Below, piece by piece: positions 31,291 to 41,130 of a stretch of 64,000 nucleotides of DNA. Below the pieces are notes generated by a model, which worked only from the letters and a program-made list of their open reading frames with translations, had not been told where the DNA came from and made no database searches. Location: contig JAUTDP010000014.1 of the NCBI GenBank assembly GCA_033439795.1, positions 310,001 through 374,000 on the forward strand. The letters are read 5' to 3'. The translations under genes were made by a program, and so were the position numbers. This stretch comes from Sordaria brevicollis (lineage: Eukaryota > Ascomycota > Sordariomycetes > Sordariales > Sordariaceae). Numbering within the stretch: position 1 is the stretch's first letter; every line of letters begins with the position of its first letter.

Positions 31291-33941
31291 ATGGCTCCCA
31301 TAGCCAACGAACCCCGCCAAGTGCGAGTGGTTCTCAACCTCCCCAAACGCAAGGCTCTCTACACCTTATCCGTCGAAATAACAGATTGGATGCGATCCCA
31401 ACTCATCCTCAAGAACCCCAACCGCCCCTCTGCCTCTTCCAACTCGGCCTCTAACCCACATGGCCCTCCCCTACCCAACCGCCCCCGACCCCCAACTCCC
31501 AGTCCAACCCCAGGGACAACAATTACTACGACGAAAGCAGCGACCGAATCGCCCCCATCCGCCACTCCACCCTCGCCCACTTCGACACCTGGCGCTCCTC
31601 CCTCCTTCAACCCCTCAAAGAGCTTTTATCCCCCCAAGACACCTCCGAAGAAGTTACCTCCCGCCAACAACGCCTCGACCGCTTAGCGCGTTTAAAGGTC
31701 GACTCCCCCGCTCCCGGAGAAAATCTCATCGACTTTGGCAACGACCTCCTGGGCTCCGTCGCTGCCTCTGGAGAAGAAGATGGTAAATCCCTCTTCCTCA
31801 AACAACGGCGAAAAGAAGTTGAGTCTCTTCAGGCGCGGTACCACGCCATCCCCACTAGACTGGTGGGTATCACCCAAGAAGACCGCGAGGAATCCGTCGT
31901 TTGTCTCTTGTTGCTGCTCCTGTCGGGGGGCAAGTATGTTGCAGAAAGCAGAACATTTTTGGTATACTTATGTTCTGCGCTGGAATTACCGCTGAGGTTT
32001 TTGAATGAGCAAGAGGCGGAAGTTGCTCGCTCGCTGTTGGAGTCGTCGAAAAGTGATGAAGCGCAGCAGATGTCGGCTGCTAGGGAGGCGGAAGAGCGCA
32101 AGAGGCAGAATCAGGCGGGGAGGATGTGGAAGGTTGGTTTGGCGAGCGTGGCGGGGGCGGCGATTATTGGAGTGACGGGCGGGTTGGCGGCGCCGGCGGT
32201 GGCGGGCGTGATAGGGGGGTTGATGGGTAGTGTTGGACTCGGCGGAGTTGCGAGTTTCCTGGGAGTTTTCTGGATGAATGGTGCGCTTGTGGGCACGCTG
32301 TTTGGTGCACTGGGGGCGCAGATGACGGGTGAGATTGTCGATCAGTATGCGCGCGAGGTCGAAGACTTTGCGTTTCTTCCGTTGTCTGGGAGGGGGGAGG
32401 AAAAGTTGAGGTTGACGATTGGTATCAACGGCTGGCTTACTGAATCACTCTCTTCGCTCGTCGAGCCCTGGCGAGCCCTGTCACCGACGTCATCAAACCT
32501 GTTTGCTTTACGCTACGAAGTAAAGGCGATGCTAAACTTGGGCAATGCCCTAAAGGAAATGGTCACCAGCGCGGCGTGGGCTTATATCAAGGTTGAGCTC
32601 CTGAAAAGAACAGTGCTGGCGACGCTGGGAGCGGCGCTATGGCCGATTTCCTTGCTGAGCATGGCGAGTGCGCTGGATAACCCGTTTAATCTGGCCAAGA
32701 ATAGGTCCGAGAAGGCGGGCAAGATATTGGCGGATGCGCTGATCAATCGCGTCCAGGGTGAGAGGCCGGTGACGCTCATAGGATACTCGCTCGGTGCGCG
32801 GGTTATTTACTCCTGCTTGCGCACGCTTGCTGAAAGAAGGGCGTTTGGACTCGTGGACGAAGTTATCTTGATTGGTGCCCCCGTCCCGAGCGACAGAGAT
32901 GCATGGGAGATGATGAGAAGCGTGGTCACCGGTAAGCTGTGGAATGTCTGCTCGGGCAATGATTATCTTTTGGGATTCATCTACCGGACTAGTTCCATCC
33001 AGCTGGGCGTGGCCGGGTTGCAGGAGATCAAGGGGATCGAGGGCGTTGAGAACCTGGATCTTACTGGCACAGTCAAGGGACATATGCGGTATCCCGAGAT
33101 TCTGGACAAGATTCTGGAGAGGTGTGGTGTCGAGATTAAGGAAGGGTATGGAGGCGAGATTGAGGTTGAACAGGATTTGACGAGGGAGGAAGAGATTGTC
33201 TTGGCAGATATGGAGGCTCAAGGAAAGCTTCCTGCCTCTGTCGCAACTGAAATCAAGGGCAAGCAGGCTGCGATTCAGCAGGAAGAACAAGCGCCGCCGA
33301 AACCACCGAGACCCCAACAGGCTCAACGGACTTCATCATCATCATCGAAGCCCGCAGAGGATGACTTCTTCAGCCAATTCCTCTCCGGCCCACCCAAGTC
33401 CTCCCAGTCTTCCGCTCAGCGACCTAATCCACCACGCCGCACCTCAACCACACAATCCTCCGCCCTCTCCGACCTCGCCGCCCTCTCACTATCCCCTGAA
33501 AAACCTTCCCAGCCCTCTCAACCACCCCGCCCCTCCCATCCCTCATCAAAACCATCCTCCCTGCCAACCTCCAAAACCATGAACGCAGCCCTCCTCGCCA
33601 CTCTACTCACCCCCCACGACCAACCGCAAAAGCCCCTAGGTCGCTCAACCACCACCTCTCTCGGTTCAGACTTTTCCACCATCCGCGACAATCCTGCTCT
33701 GGTAAGGGCCAACACCGCCCCTCCCAAGCCGGAAGTTCCACGGGATATCCCCCTCGTTGCACCTAGTAGGCCGGCGGCGCCTGTGCAAAGCAAGTCTGAG
33801 CCGGTAAGACTGGATGTGGATGATAGTGACGATGATGATACTGGGGGTTACGGGATTAGGATGGTGGATAATGATAGTGGGGATGAGCTGGAGTTTGCTG
33901 AGCCGATTCCGATGGAGGAGGAGGGGTTGAGGCGGAGGTGA
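31291..33941 (+). CDS. DUF726/TMCO4-family membrane alpha/beta-hydrolase
   Basis: Fungal relative of TMCO4 (DUF726), a membrane-associated predicted lipase/hydrolase. The main frame (from about 31455, through 31863, to 33941) has an N-terminal helical region (HSTLAHFDTWRSSLL), Gly/Ala-rich membrane segments at 32130-32330, the alpha/beta-hydrolase nucleophile elbow GYSLGA at about 32782 and a conserved VSGN/CSGNDYLLG-type segment. A long Pro/Ser-rich tail (33290-33700) ends in an acidic C-terminus. The only good ATG (31291, AUCAUGG context) is in a different frame and encodes LYTLSVEITDWMRSQL, which resembles the family N-terminus. Reaching the main frame needs either a weak GTCGAA...CCCAG intron (31372-31502, phase-consistent) or a frameshift in the Pro-rich stretch 31455-31686. 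Confidence 0.82.
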
Positions 33942-34366
33942 TGAGAAGAGGTAAATTTGGAAGTGAATGGAGGAGTTTGGGTTTGAGGTTAAATGCCCAA
34001 TGAAGGCTGGGATATAGTGACTATTAATGAGTCTTTTTTCAAAACTCACTATGGAAAGGCCGAGTGCCAAATTGTCGATAACGAAAATGAATTGTGAGAC
34101 AAGAAAACCTGGTTGTTGTCACACTTATTATTGCCTACCCCTAATTGAAAAACGATTGTAAAGAACAATTTGATGAATATTGACATAACCATATTTTGAA
34201 CATCTAAACTCCATATTTTCCCACAAAAAAGACTAGACTATCAATAAGCGCCTTGTTGACATGATGGACGCAGTAACAGAAAACGCAGGTATCATCTCTA
34301 TCTATACCAACAAGCAAGACATTTGCTTTCCTTTCACATTCACAATTCCGAGATCGGACAAGTAAT
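33942..34366. other. Convergent 3' region
   Basis: 425 bp between the stops of the DUF726 gene (+) and NOC2 (-). AT-rich, with no coding signal. Confidence 0.5.
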
Positions 34367-36733
34367 CTACTCGTCATCACTCTCCTCTTCCTCCTCATCA
34401 CTACCCTCCTCTTCCTCTTCCTCCTCATCATCATCCTCAGCAAGATCATCATGATCCTCCTCCTCACTGTCATCCTCTTCATCCTCCTGCTTACCCAACC
34501 TCTCCTCTTCTTCCTCCTCCTTCCTCTTCCTCTCATCCTCCTTCCTCGCCTCCTCCATCATCTTCCTCTTCTCCGCCCTCAGTTTCCTCTGACCAACGAC
34601 AAAGGCACCAAGCGGCGTCTTCTCCCACTCAAAGTCCCTGAGGAAGGCCTCAACCTGCGACCTATTGTTGGGCGCAAATTCGACCCGGTTGCGCTTGTCC
34701 TCGATGAACTTGGCGTTGGCCTCAATCTTTTGCACGAGAAGAGCGAGCTGGGCGCCGATCTTGCCGTTCTTGTTTCCGGAGCTCTTCTTGCGCGAGTCCT
34801 TGAGCCAGCGCTTGAGTGCCACCACGACGGGCAGGGAAAACTCGGGGAAGGCGATATTGCGAGACCAAAGGACGAAGTACTCGGAGAAAAGCTCGATGAC
34901 TTGCTCGCCGAGACCGTCCTGGTAGACGCGCGTGCGCAGGTAGGATTTGGGCGCCTTGTAGGCGGTGGCAAAGTCGAGGGGCTTGAGGGTGGAGGACTTG
35001 GGAGGCTTCTTCATCTCGGCGGAGTTGAGCACCTCGAGGAGGATGGAGGCGAGGGGAATGTAAGTGTCTGTGGCACGGGAGAGACGCAACAGGGAGCGGA
35101 CGAGCTGGAAGCGCAGGGGGAAGTAGAGCGCCGTGGGGATGAGGCGCATGGCGCCCAGGGTGACTTGCACGAGGGGGTAGATGAGAAGCTTGAGCTGCGA
35201 CTCCTTGCCGGCTTCAGCCTCCTTGAGGGGCGAGCAGTGCTCGGCCAGAACGCACGACCAGAAGTCGAGCGAGTGCACGTACTGCCAGTTGTAAACGTTG
35301 CGGAATGCGTTGTTCTTGTTGTTGACAATGGAGTTGCGCAGGTGGATGGCCAGCTGGCGGATGAAACCGAAGGCGGTGGTGTAACCCAAAGCCTGGTCGA
35401 GACCCCAGAGCTCGGCGGCGGAGTTCTTCATGATGTTGATGCCCGCTACCGTGTTGACGTTGGTCAGACGGCAGCCCTGCACGAGACCCTGGTAGACGGC
35501 CTTGAGGACCGTCTCGCGCACGCCCTTGTCGGAGATGACCATCAGGCGACGGGCGACCAGGAAGGCTGTTATCCTGGTGGCTTCGGTGCTGGCGGACTGC
35601 GACCAGAAGGCGACGACGGTCCTGATGAGGACCTTGAGAAGCTTTCTGAAGGAGAGGAGGTAAGGAAGGAGAGGCTCGAGAGCGGAAATTGTGAGTTTGA
35701 GGGTGGGCTCGTCGGAAAGGGTGCCGAGGAGGTGGATGATGGAGGCGGCGTAGTTCTTGACGAGCTGGGACAGGATCTTGAACTTCTTGGTATCGGTGTT
35801 GACGTAGGTCTTGCCGGCAGCAGACTCCTTGACAGGGACGTGGTGTTGGAGAACCTCGGGAATGTGCTTAAGGGCGAGAACCAAAATGTCGTTGAAGGCA
35901 TCGGGGTTGTTGATGGTATATCGTTGGGGCTTCTCGTCGTCGTCCTCGTTCAGGTGGGCGGCGCAACGGAAGGCTATTACTACCTGGCGGGCGGCTCTAA
36001 GTGACTTTGTCTCCTCGATCTGGGCCTTCCACTTGGCAATCATCTTCTGGGTGAGTTCGGAGCCGTTGTCCTCGTCGGCAGCGGCAGCCTTGGGGTCCTT
36101 CTTTTGCTTCTTCTTCTTGGGCTCCTCGCCCTCGGCTTCGCTCCCGCTGAGCTCGTCGATTTCTGAAAATTCTGCGTTTTCGTCGAACTCGAGGGCCTCT
36201 GGGTCGTTCTCCTTCAAGAACTTGTAGAATTCGGGATCCTTCTCGGCGAGCGAGGCCATGGCCTCCTTGGTCATGCCGGTAGGGGCGCTGTCGTCGGCGG
36301 CCTCCTCGTCGTCTTCGCTGTCGCTGACCTCATCGTGGGAAATATCGTCGTCGGAGAAGTCGACATCGCTGCCCTCGTCCTGTGATTGCTCCTCCTCCTC
36401 CTCCTCCTCAGATTCTTCCTCGTCGCGTTTCCTCTTGCCCAGCTTGCCGGCGTCAGCCTTCTTGGTCTTCTTGTCGAGAATCTCGAAGCCGCCCTGGAAG
36501 AAGTCGTCGACGGTCATCTCGCCGGCGGCGGCAGTACCGAGGTTCTTCTTGACGATAGGCTTCTTGCCGCCGTCGGGGCCCTTGATGAAGGCGTCATCTT
36601 GGGACTTCTTGGCCTGCTTCTTCTGCTTGATCTGTTCTTTTTGCTTGATCTTTTGGACGACCTTTCTGCGTTCCAAAACACCCTTTAGGTGCTTCTTTTC
36701 AAACTTTTTCGTTTGTTTGACGTTTTTGACCAT
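34367..36733 (-). CDS. NOC2: Nucleolar complex protein 2, 60S ribosome biogenesis
   Basis: NOC2 pairs with NOC1 and NOC3 to carry pre-60S particles from nucleolus to nucleoplasm. Single exon, 788 aa. The N-terminus is very basic (VKQTKKFEKKHLKGVLERRK), a likely nucleolar signal. It is followed by MTVDDFFQGGFE, acidic blocks and EKDPEFYKFLKENDPEALEF, which is characteristic of the family. A long helical (ARM/HEAT-like) region spans about residues 270-680, including HSLDFWSCVLAEHCSPL and the conserved YPLVQVTLGAMRLIPTALYF stretch. The C-terminus is strongly acidic. It shares a divergent upstream region with VPS28. Confidence 0.95.
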   Translation of the reverse strand: MVKNVKQTKKFEKKHLKGVLERRKVVQKIKQKEQIKQKKQAKKSQDDAFIKGPDGGKKPIVKKNLGTAAAGEMTVDDFFQGGFEILDKKTKKADAGKLGKRKRDEEESEEEEEEEQSQDEGSDVDFSDDDISHDEVSDSEDDEEAADDSAPTGMTKEAMASLAEKDPEFYKFLKENDPEALEFDENAEFSEIDELSGSEAEGEEPKKKKQKKDPKAAAADEDNGSELTQKMIAKWKAQIEETKSLRAARQVVIAFRCAAHLNEDDDEKPQRYTINNPDAFNDILVLALKHIPEVLQHHVPVKESAAGKTYVNTDTKKFKILSQLVKNYAASIIHLLGTLSDEPTLKLTISALEPLLPYLLSFRKLLKVLIRTVVAFWSQSASTEATRITAFLVARRLMVISDKGVRETVLKAVYQGLVQGCRLTNVNTVAGINIMKNSAAELWGLDQALGYTTAFGFIRQLAIHLRNSIVNNKNNAFRNVYNWQYVHSLDFWSCVLAEHCSPLKEAEAGKESQLKLLIYPLVQVTLGAMRLIPTALYFPLRFQLVRSLLRLSRATDTYIPLASILLEVLNSAEMKKPPKSSTLKPLDFATAYKAPKSYLRTRVYQDGLGEQVIELFSEYFVLWSRNIAFPEFSLPVVVALKRWLKDSRKKSSGNKNGKIGAQLALLVQKIEANAKFIEDKRNRVEFAPNNRSQVEAFLRDFEWEKTPLGAFVVGQRKLRAEKRKMMEEARKEDERKRKEEEEEERLGKQEDEEDDSEEEDHDDLAEDDDEEEEEEEGSDEEEEESDDE

Positions 36734-37180
36734 GATGGGCGACTGGCTGGGTGATGTGATGAGTCCAGTCTGGTCGAATTGGTGTTGATGGGTTTTTTGG
36801 TGAAGACCAGGAAGTCAAAGTGGAAAGCCAATTCAGACAACCAAACTGCACCCGTGCTTCTCTGCTCTTGCCGTCGCGGTTCTTCCCAAACTTTTTTCTC
36901 CTCCCAGTTTCCGGGGTTCTTATCGGATGCTCTTATCAGTGGAGGCGCTAGCCGTCTTTAGTCTTAGTTGCGTACCTGGCGGGGCACTCCTGTCACTGTG
37001 CGGATCCACTCTTGACTGCGGCGCATGCAGCTCTGTCTTGGAACGTCCTCGCAGCTCTCCATCCACTGGAGCTTCAGTGACTTTGCCCGCAAGGTACTCG
37101 TCATCCCATCTTGAAGTTGAGTTCAAGATGAAGCCAATGCCAACAAGGCTATTGACACTTGACAACCTCCGACCTCCAAG
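36734..37180. promoter_or_regulatory. Divergent promoter region NOC2/VPS28
   Basis: 447 bp between divergent ATGs holding both promoters and leaders. No individual site is assignable. Confidence 0.5.
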
Positions 37181-38023
37181 ATGATATCCCGCCAGCCGTA
37201 TGCACCGACACCACATAGCTATGTTCCCAACACGGCACTTTCAGCTACGATAAACCTGGATGAGGTAGACAAACCCCACTCGTCATGTCAAGGTCCAGTT
37301 ACTGACACCATGTTCAACAGGAAGTGAAGCTCGCCGATACCCGCGCTGAGCGTGATCTCCAGGACTCATTGGCTGAAATCTTCAGCATCATTGTTACTCT
37401 GGATGAGCTAGAAAAGGCGTTTCTTAAAGATGCCATCCATGAGGCCGATTATACTGAGATCTGTGAGAGATCGCTGAAGCAGTACAAGTCGCTTGTTGCC
37501 GATGAGACTGTAGCCAAGGCATTTGTTGGTTTGGAGGAGTTCAAGGCCAAGTGGGATGTATGTCTTCTATCAGATTCACTTCACCCTCTTCGGTGAGTCT
37601 TGAGACTAACTTACACCTTCTTACACATAGCTCGAAGTTCCCCGTGCAACCGAACGTATCCGTGTCGGCATGCCCTCAACAGCCGTCAACGCTTCCTCCG
37701 GCCCAGCACCCGCCACCGTTGCCGCTTCTGGAGGCACAAGCGGTACCCTCATTCTCGAAGCCACGCAAGACTTCATCACCTTCCTCGATGCCCTGCGTCT
37801 GGGTCTGTTGGCCAAAGATCAGCTGCATCCTCTCCTAACAGACGTGATCCAGTCGGTGAACAAGGTGACGGACAGGGACTTTGACAACAGGGGCAAGATC
37901 GTGCAGTGGCTGATCACCCTCAACCAGATGAAGGCAACGGAAGAGCTGAGCGAGGAGCAGGCCAGGGAGTTGGAGTTGGATATCAACTCGGCGTACCAGG
38001 GCTTCAAGAGCACACTTACGTGA
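37181..38023 (+). CDS. VPS28: ESCRT-I subunit VPS28
   Basis: ESCRT-I component for sorting ubiquitinated cargo into multivesicular bodies. Exons 37181-37264, 37321-37557 and 37631-38023 give 237 aa, as usual for fungal VPS28. Introns are 56 and 73 bp, all in phase 0. The N-terminal core-binding helices include EVKLADTRAERDLQDSLAEI and YTEICERSLKQYKSL. After an Ala/Ser/Gly-rich linker comes the C-terminal four-helix bundle that binds ESCRT-II/ESCRT-III partners (FITFLDALRLGLLAKDQLHP, DRDFDNRGKIVQWLITLN, ELELDINSAYQGFK). It acts on the cytosolic face of endosomes. Its stop is only 42 bp from the convergent MDM12 stop. Confidence 0.96.
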
Positions 38024-38065
38024 TGTCTCATTAGGAACTGATGTAACGGTAGTAGCGTGAAATCA

Positions 38066-40021
38066 CTACACCAAGAACGTCCAAAAGCTAGGATAAACAA
38101 ATTCCTCCTCAAAGATCCTCCTCACCTGTTCCAACACGAATCTTTCCACTTTACCCACGTTCTTCAAGCTCTGCTTACCACTCTCTCTCTGGCCAATCTC
38201 GCTTTCGACGCGAATTTCCTGCAACAGCCCACCCATCTTTGTCTTTGCCCCATCTAACCCGGACCCGCTCCCGCTCTCGGTCCCAGCTGCTTTATTTTCT
38301 TCCCCACCCACGGCAGCCACTGCGTCCTCCGGGCTCAAAAAGCAAAAATGTACCCTCTTCCTGATGTACGCTACCACACCTACGCCGTCAAACGTCAAGC
38401 CCGTGATGCTCAGCCTTACCGGAATCCCGACAAAGCTGGGCATGGGGTAATCCAACAATATGTCAGCCGTCAACAGCAACTTGACGTCGCCAGCGTATTT
38501 AATTCTGAATACGGCTTGAATGTCTTCGACGCGTGGTTCGCGGAATCGCTGTCTTTCTTCGTCGTCCTCCTCCTCCAAGTCGTCTTCTTCATCCTCCTCC
38601 TCCGGTTCGAGCTGTTGAACAGGATCTCTCCCATCAAGGAAGCCATCGTCATCATCCAATATCGCCGATCCTGTTCGAGGACCACCAGCAGAGTTAGGCG
38701 CCAACGTGGAAACGCTATGTTTCTCTCTCAACCCTTGCTTAGGAATCTGTAACCTAGGACCGACTCCGCTCATAAGCGAAGCAGCAGAAGCAACCGCTCC
38801 CACCCCGCCTGCTACTACACCCCTTCCACCAGCGCCGATTCCTAGTCCCACTGGGGACGGCGACTTGGAAGGTGGTGAGGAAACGGTGCTCAAAAACCCT
38901 TGCACTCTCTCAGCCGGCGCGATGGGACTGTAGTCTCCCACCGAGTTGGAACTCTGCGAGGAAGGATTCCTCTTGTGTCTTGGCCCGGAAGGGATGGCTA
39001 ACACGGGGGCGGTAGGTGGGTAAATACTTCCCATGCCTGCCATACCCATCCCGCGACCGATACCTCCCACTCCACCGGCGGTGCCCAATGCGCCGAGCGG
39101 AGTGCTGGTGCCTGTCAGAGGACTGGGACCTGGACCTCCTCCAGCTTTGGTGCCGGGGAAGTGATGAAGTCGGGTGAGGTTAGGTGTCGAAGAGCTGTGA
39201 AGACCTTGGTTTGCTGCTGCTCCCACTCCCGCCAATCCGTGTCCAGGTAGGATGGCGGCGGCATTTTGCTGTTGCTGTTGCTGTTGTTGGTCCGCTATCC
39301 ACGAAGGACCGCGCTGATGAGCGGCGCCAGCTACGGCTGCCAAAGGCGTTTGTGTCCCGGAGAGACCGGCGGTAAATTGCGAAGTGAAGTAGTGTAAGTT
39401 GAGGTTGGAAGTGCCGCCTGGAATTCCCGGGGTAGAGACACCGAGAAAGGGAGAGCCTAGGTCGGCGTGGTGGTGGTTCGTGCCGTGGGCTGGTCCTACG
39501 GGTGCGTTGTCCCTGTAAAGTCTGCCATCTCGGTCTAAGCTCTGAGAACTGTTGTTGCCGCTGCCGTTGTAATGAGGGTTTAGGTGTGGCGGGAGGTAAG
39601 CTACCCTTCCCGCATTAGGACCGCTTCTGAAACTCCCGGTGCTGCTGTTTACTGTGAGTCTTCGTCGTGATTCGGAGGTTGAGGCGCCTCTTAGTCTTCC
39701 CCCTCCGTACTGTTGTTCAGCTGCGTCGTCGAGATAATCTCCATCGTTCTCGTAGGCGATGTCTTCTTCGGAATCTTCTTCCTCGGATGAGTCGATACCA
39801 GGTTGCTCTTCGTAGAAATCAGGGAGAGGGTCGGTGATGTCCTTGAGCTCGATCTCGGGTGGGATGGAGCCAAACTCAAAGTCGTGGACGGTGACGGACT
39901 TGATGAAGCGTGGCAGAGGGACACTCTGGAATTTGTTGTGAATGAAGTCGCGGATTTTGTGGGCGAGCTCTTGGCCGTCGGGGCCGCCAGTGACGGTTTC
40001 CCAGTTGAGATCGATGGACAT
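38066..40021 (-). CDS. MDM12: MDM12, ERMES complex subunit with split SMP domain
   Basis: Lipid-transfer subunit of the ER-mitochondria encounter structure. Single exon, 651 aa. The start [20 protein letters not shown] matches the family N-terminus, followed by [20 protein letters not shown] and [13 protein letters not shown]. The C-terminal half of the SMP domain lies at about residues 490-651 ([49 protein letters not shown]). Between the halves sits about 380 residues of low-complexity Gly/Ser/Pro/Gln sequence, including a poly-Gln run near 39270. Yeast MDM12 is far shorter, so the insertion is large; filamentous ascomycetes are known to have extended versions. It faces the cytosol at ER-mitochondria contacts. 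Confidence 0.95.
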   Translation of the reverse strand: MSIDLNWETVTGGPDGQELAHKIRDFIHNKFQSVPLPRFIKSVTVHDFEFGSIPPEIELKDITDPLPDFYEEQPGIDSSEEEDSEEDIAYENDGDYLDDAAEQQYGGGRLRGASTSESRRRLTVNSSTGSFRSGPNAGRVAYLPPHLNPHYNGSGNNSSQSLDRDGRLYRDNAPVGPAHGTNHHHADLGSPFLGVSTPGIPGGTSNLNLHYFTSQFTAGLSGTQTPLAAVAGAAHQRGPSWIADQQQQQQQQNAAAILPGHGLAGVGAAANQGLHSSSTPNLTRLHHFPGTKAGGGPGPSPLTGTSTPLGALGTAGGVGGIGRGMGMAGMGSIYPPTAPVLAIPSGPRHKRNPSSQSSNSVGDYSPIAPAERVQGFLSTVSSPPSKSPSPVGLGIGAGGRGVVAGGVGAVASAASLMSGVGPRLQIPKQGLREKHSVSTLAPNSAGGPRTGSAILDDDDGFLDGRDPVQQLEPEEEDEEDDLEEEDDEERQRFREPRVEDIQAVFRIKYAGDVKLLLTADILLDYPMPSFVGIPVRLSITGLTFDGVGVVAYIRKRVHFCFLSPEDAVAAVGGEENKAAGTESGSGSGLDGAKTKMGGLLQEIRVESEIGQRESGKQSLKNVGKVERFVLEQVRRIFEEEFVYPSFWTFLV

Positions 40022-41130
40022 GTGGGAGTGAGATGAGAGAGGTTGTCAGTGTGGTTGACGGCAACTTGTCTCTGGCAGACAACTTCATGTGAGGTTTCGA
40101 GGTTGATGTTGAATGGTGAGGGTTGGCGGTGATGAGACATGGAGTTGAAGGCGCACTGTATGGAGCTAGGCTTCTGTCACGGATAACCCTGGGTGCAACG
40201 TCTGGATGAGAAGTCGCGACTGTTCATGCTTGAGTCCTTAACACAATCCAACCACACCTTGCGCTTTCAAACTACATGGACTTCGAGTTCTTTGACTATT
40301 TTCTTGAAAGCCAAGAAGTTGAGCTTTTCCTTTGAATGCAAAACAACAGTAAGGTTTGGCACAGAAGATGAGGAAACTATACTGGTCGGAACACTGTTTG
40401 CGACTTGGGCGCATACTGTATAAAGAATGCATTGAGGTCACAAATTGGAAAGCACATTCATCACCTCAATTGTTTCACATTGACAAGATCATCATATCAG
40501 GCACTTTCACAATTGACTCACTCGTTAATATCGAAATCCAATATGAGAGGGGCATATCACATCACTCCCAGTATTTGCTAGAAGGGTGAGATTGAGGCGA
40601 GAATAACCCTAACCCGAGTCCATACGGTACGTACCTTCCCCACCAGATGTGACGGCAGTGGATGCATTGCAGGCCAAAAAGCGGGTCGTTTCCCAGGGCA
40701 ACCAAGGAGCGTGACGCTTGATCAACAAAGGGTGCCACTTTTGCATTTTCGCTTTCCCCCAATTGTTGACTTTCGTCGTCCTCCATCAACTCCAGAAAAT
40801 CGGGTGTGCAAATAGCCAGGCATTCCGAGCGCGATCGCGCACACACCCACCACCACCACCTTTTTACTTTGTTACCGCCACTTTACATGTTGGCTGTTTT
40901 TTTTCTTTCTTTCTACTTTTGGTCGTTTGCTTGTTGTCATCGATTTTCTCGCTTGAAAACCAACAACCCGTGGACGAAGGAAGAAACCCTTACCGAATCG
41001 CGACAAACACCCCGCCGCGCAAACATAAACACGACCACCCTTCATGGTTCGCCCTTGATTTTTCGTCAAAGAAGAAGAAGCTCGTCGCCAAAAGTCTTCA
41101 ACACCACCACATTAGATCACATCGCCCATC
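40022..41130. promoter_or_regulatory. Divergent region MDM12/BRCT protein
   Basis: 1.1 kb between divergent ATGs. It contains the promoters and leaders of both genes. The last 250 bp before 41131 are A/C-rich, as in many fungal 5' UTRs. ORFs here (40718-41176 and others) overlap in several frames with no domain. Confidence 0.5.

Noticed and set aside
34451..36004. 517-aa plus-strand ORF
   Set aside because: Exact antisense of NOC2, composed of Leu/Val/Gly runs mirroring its acidic and basic tracts; a shadow ORF.
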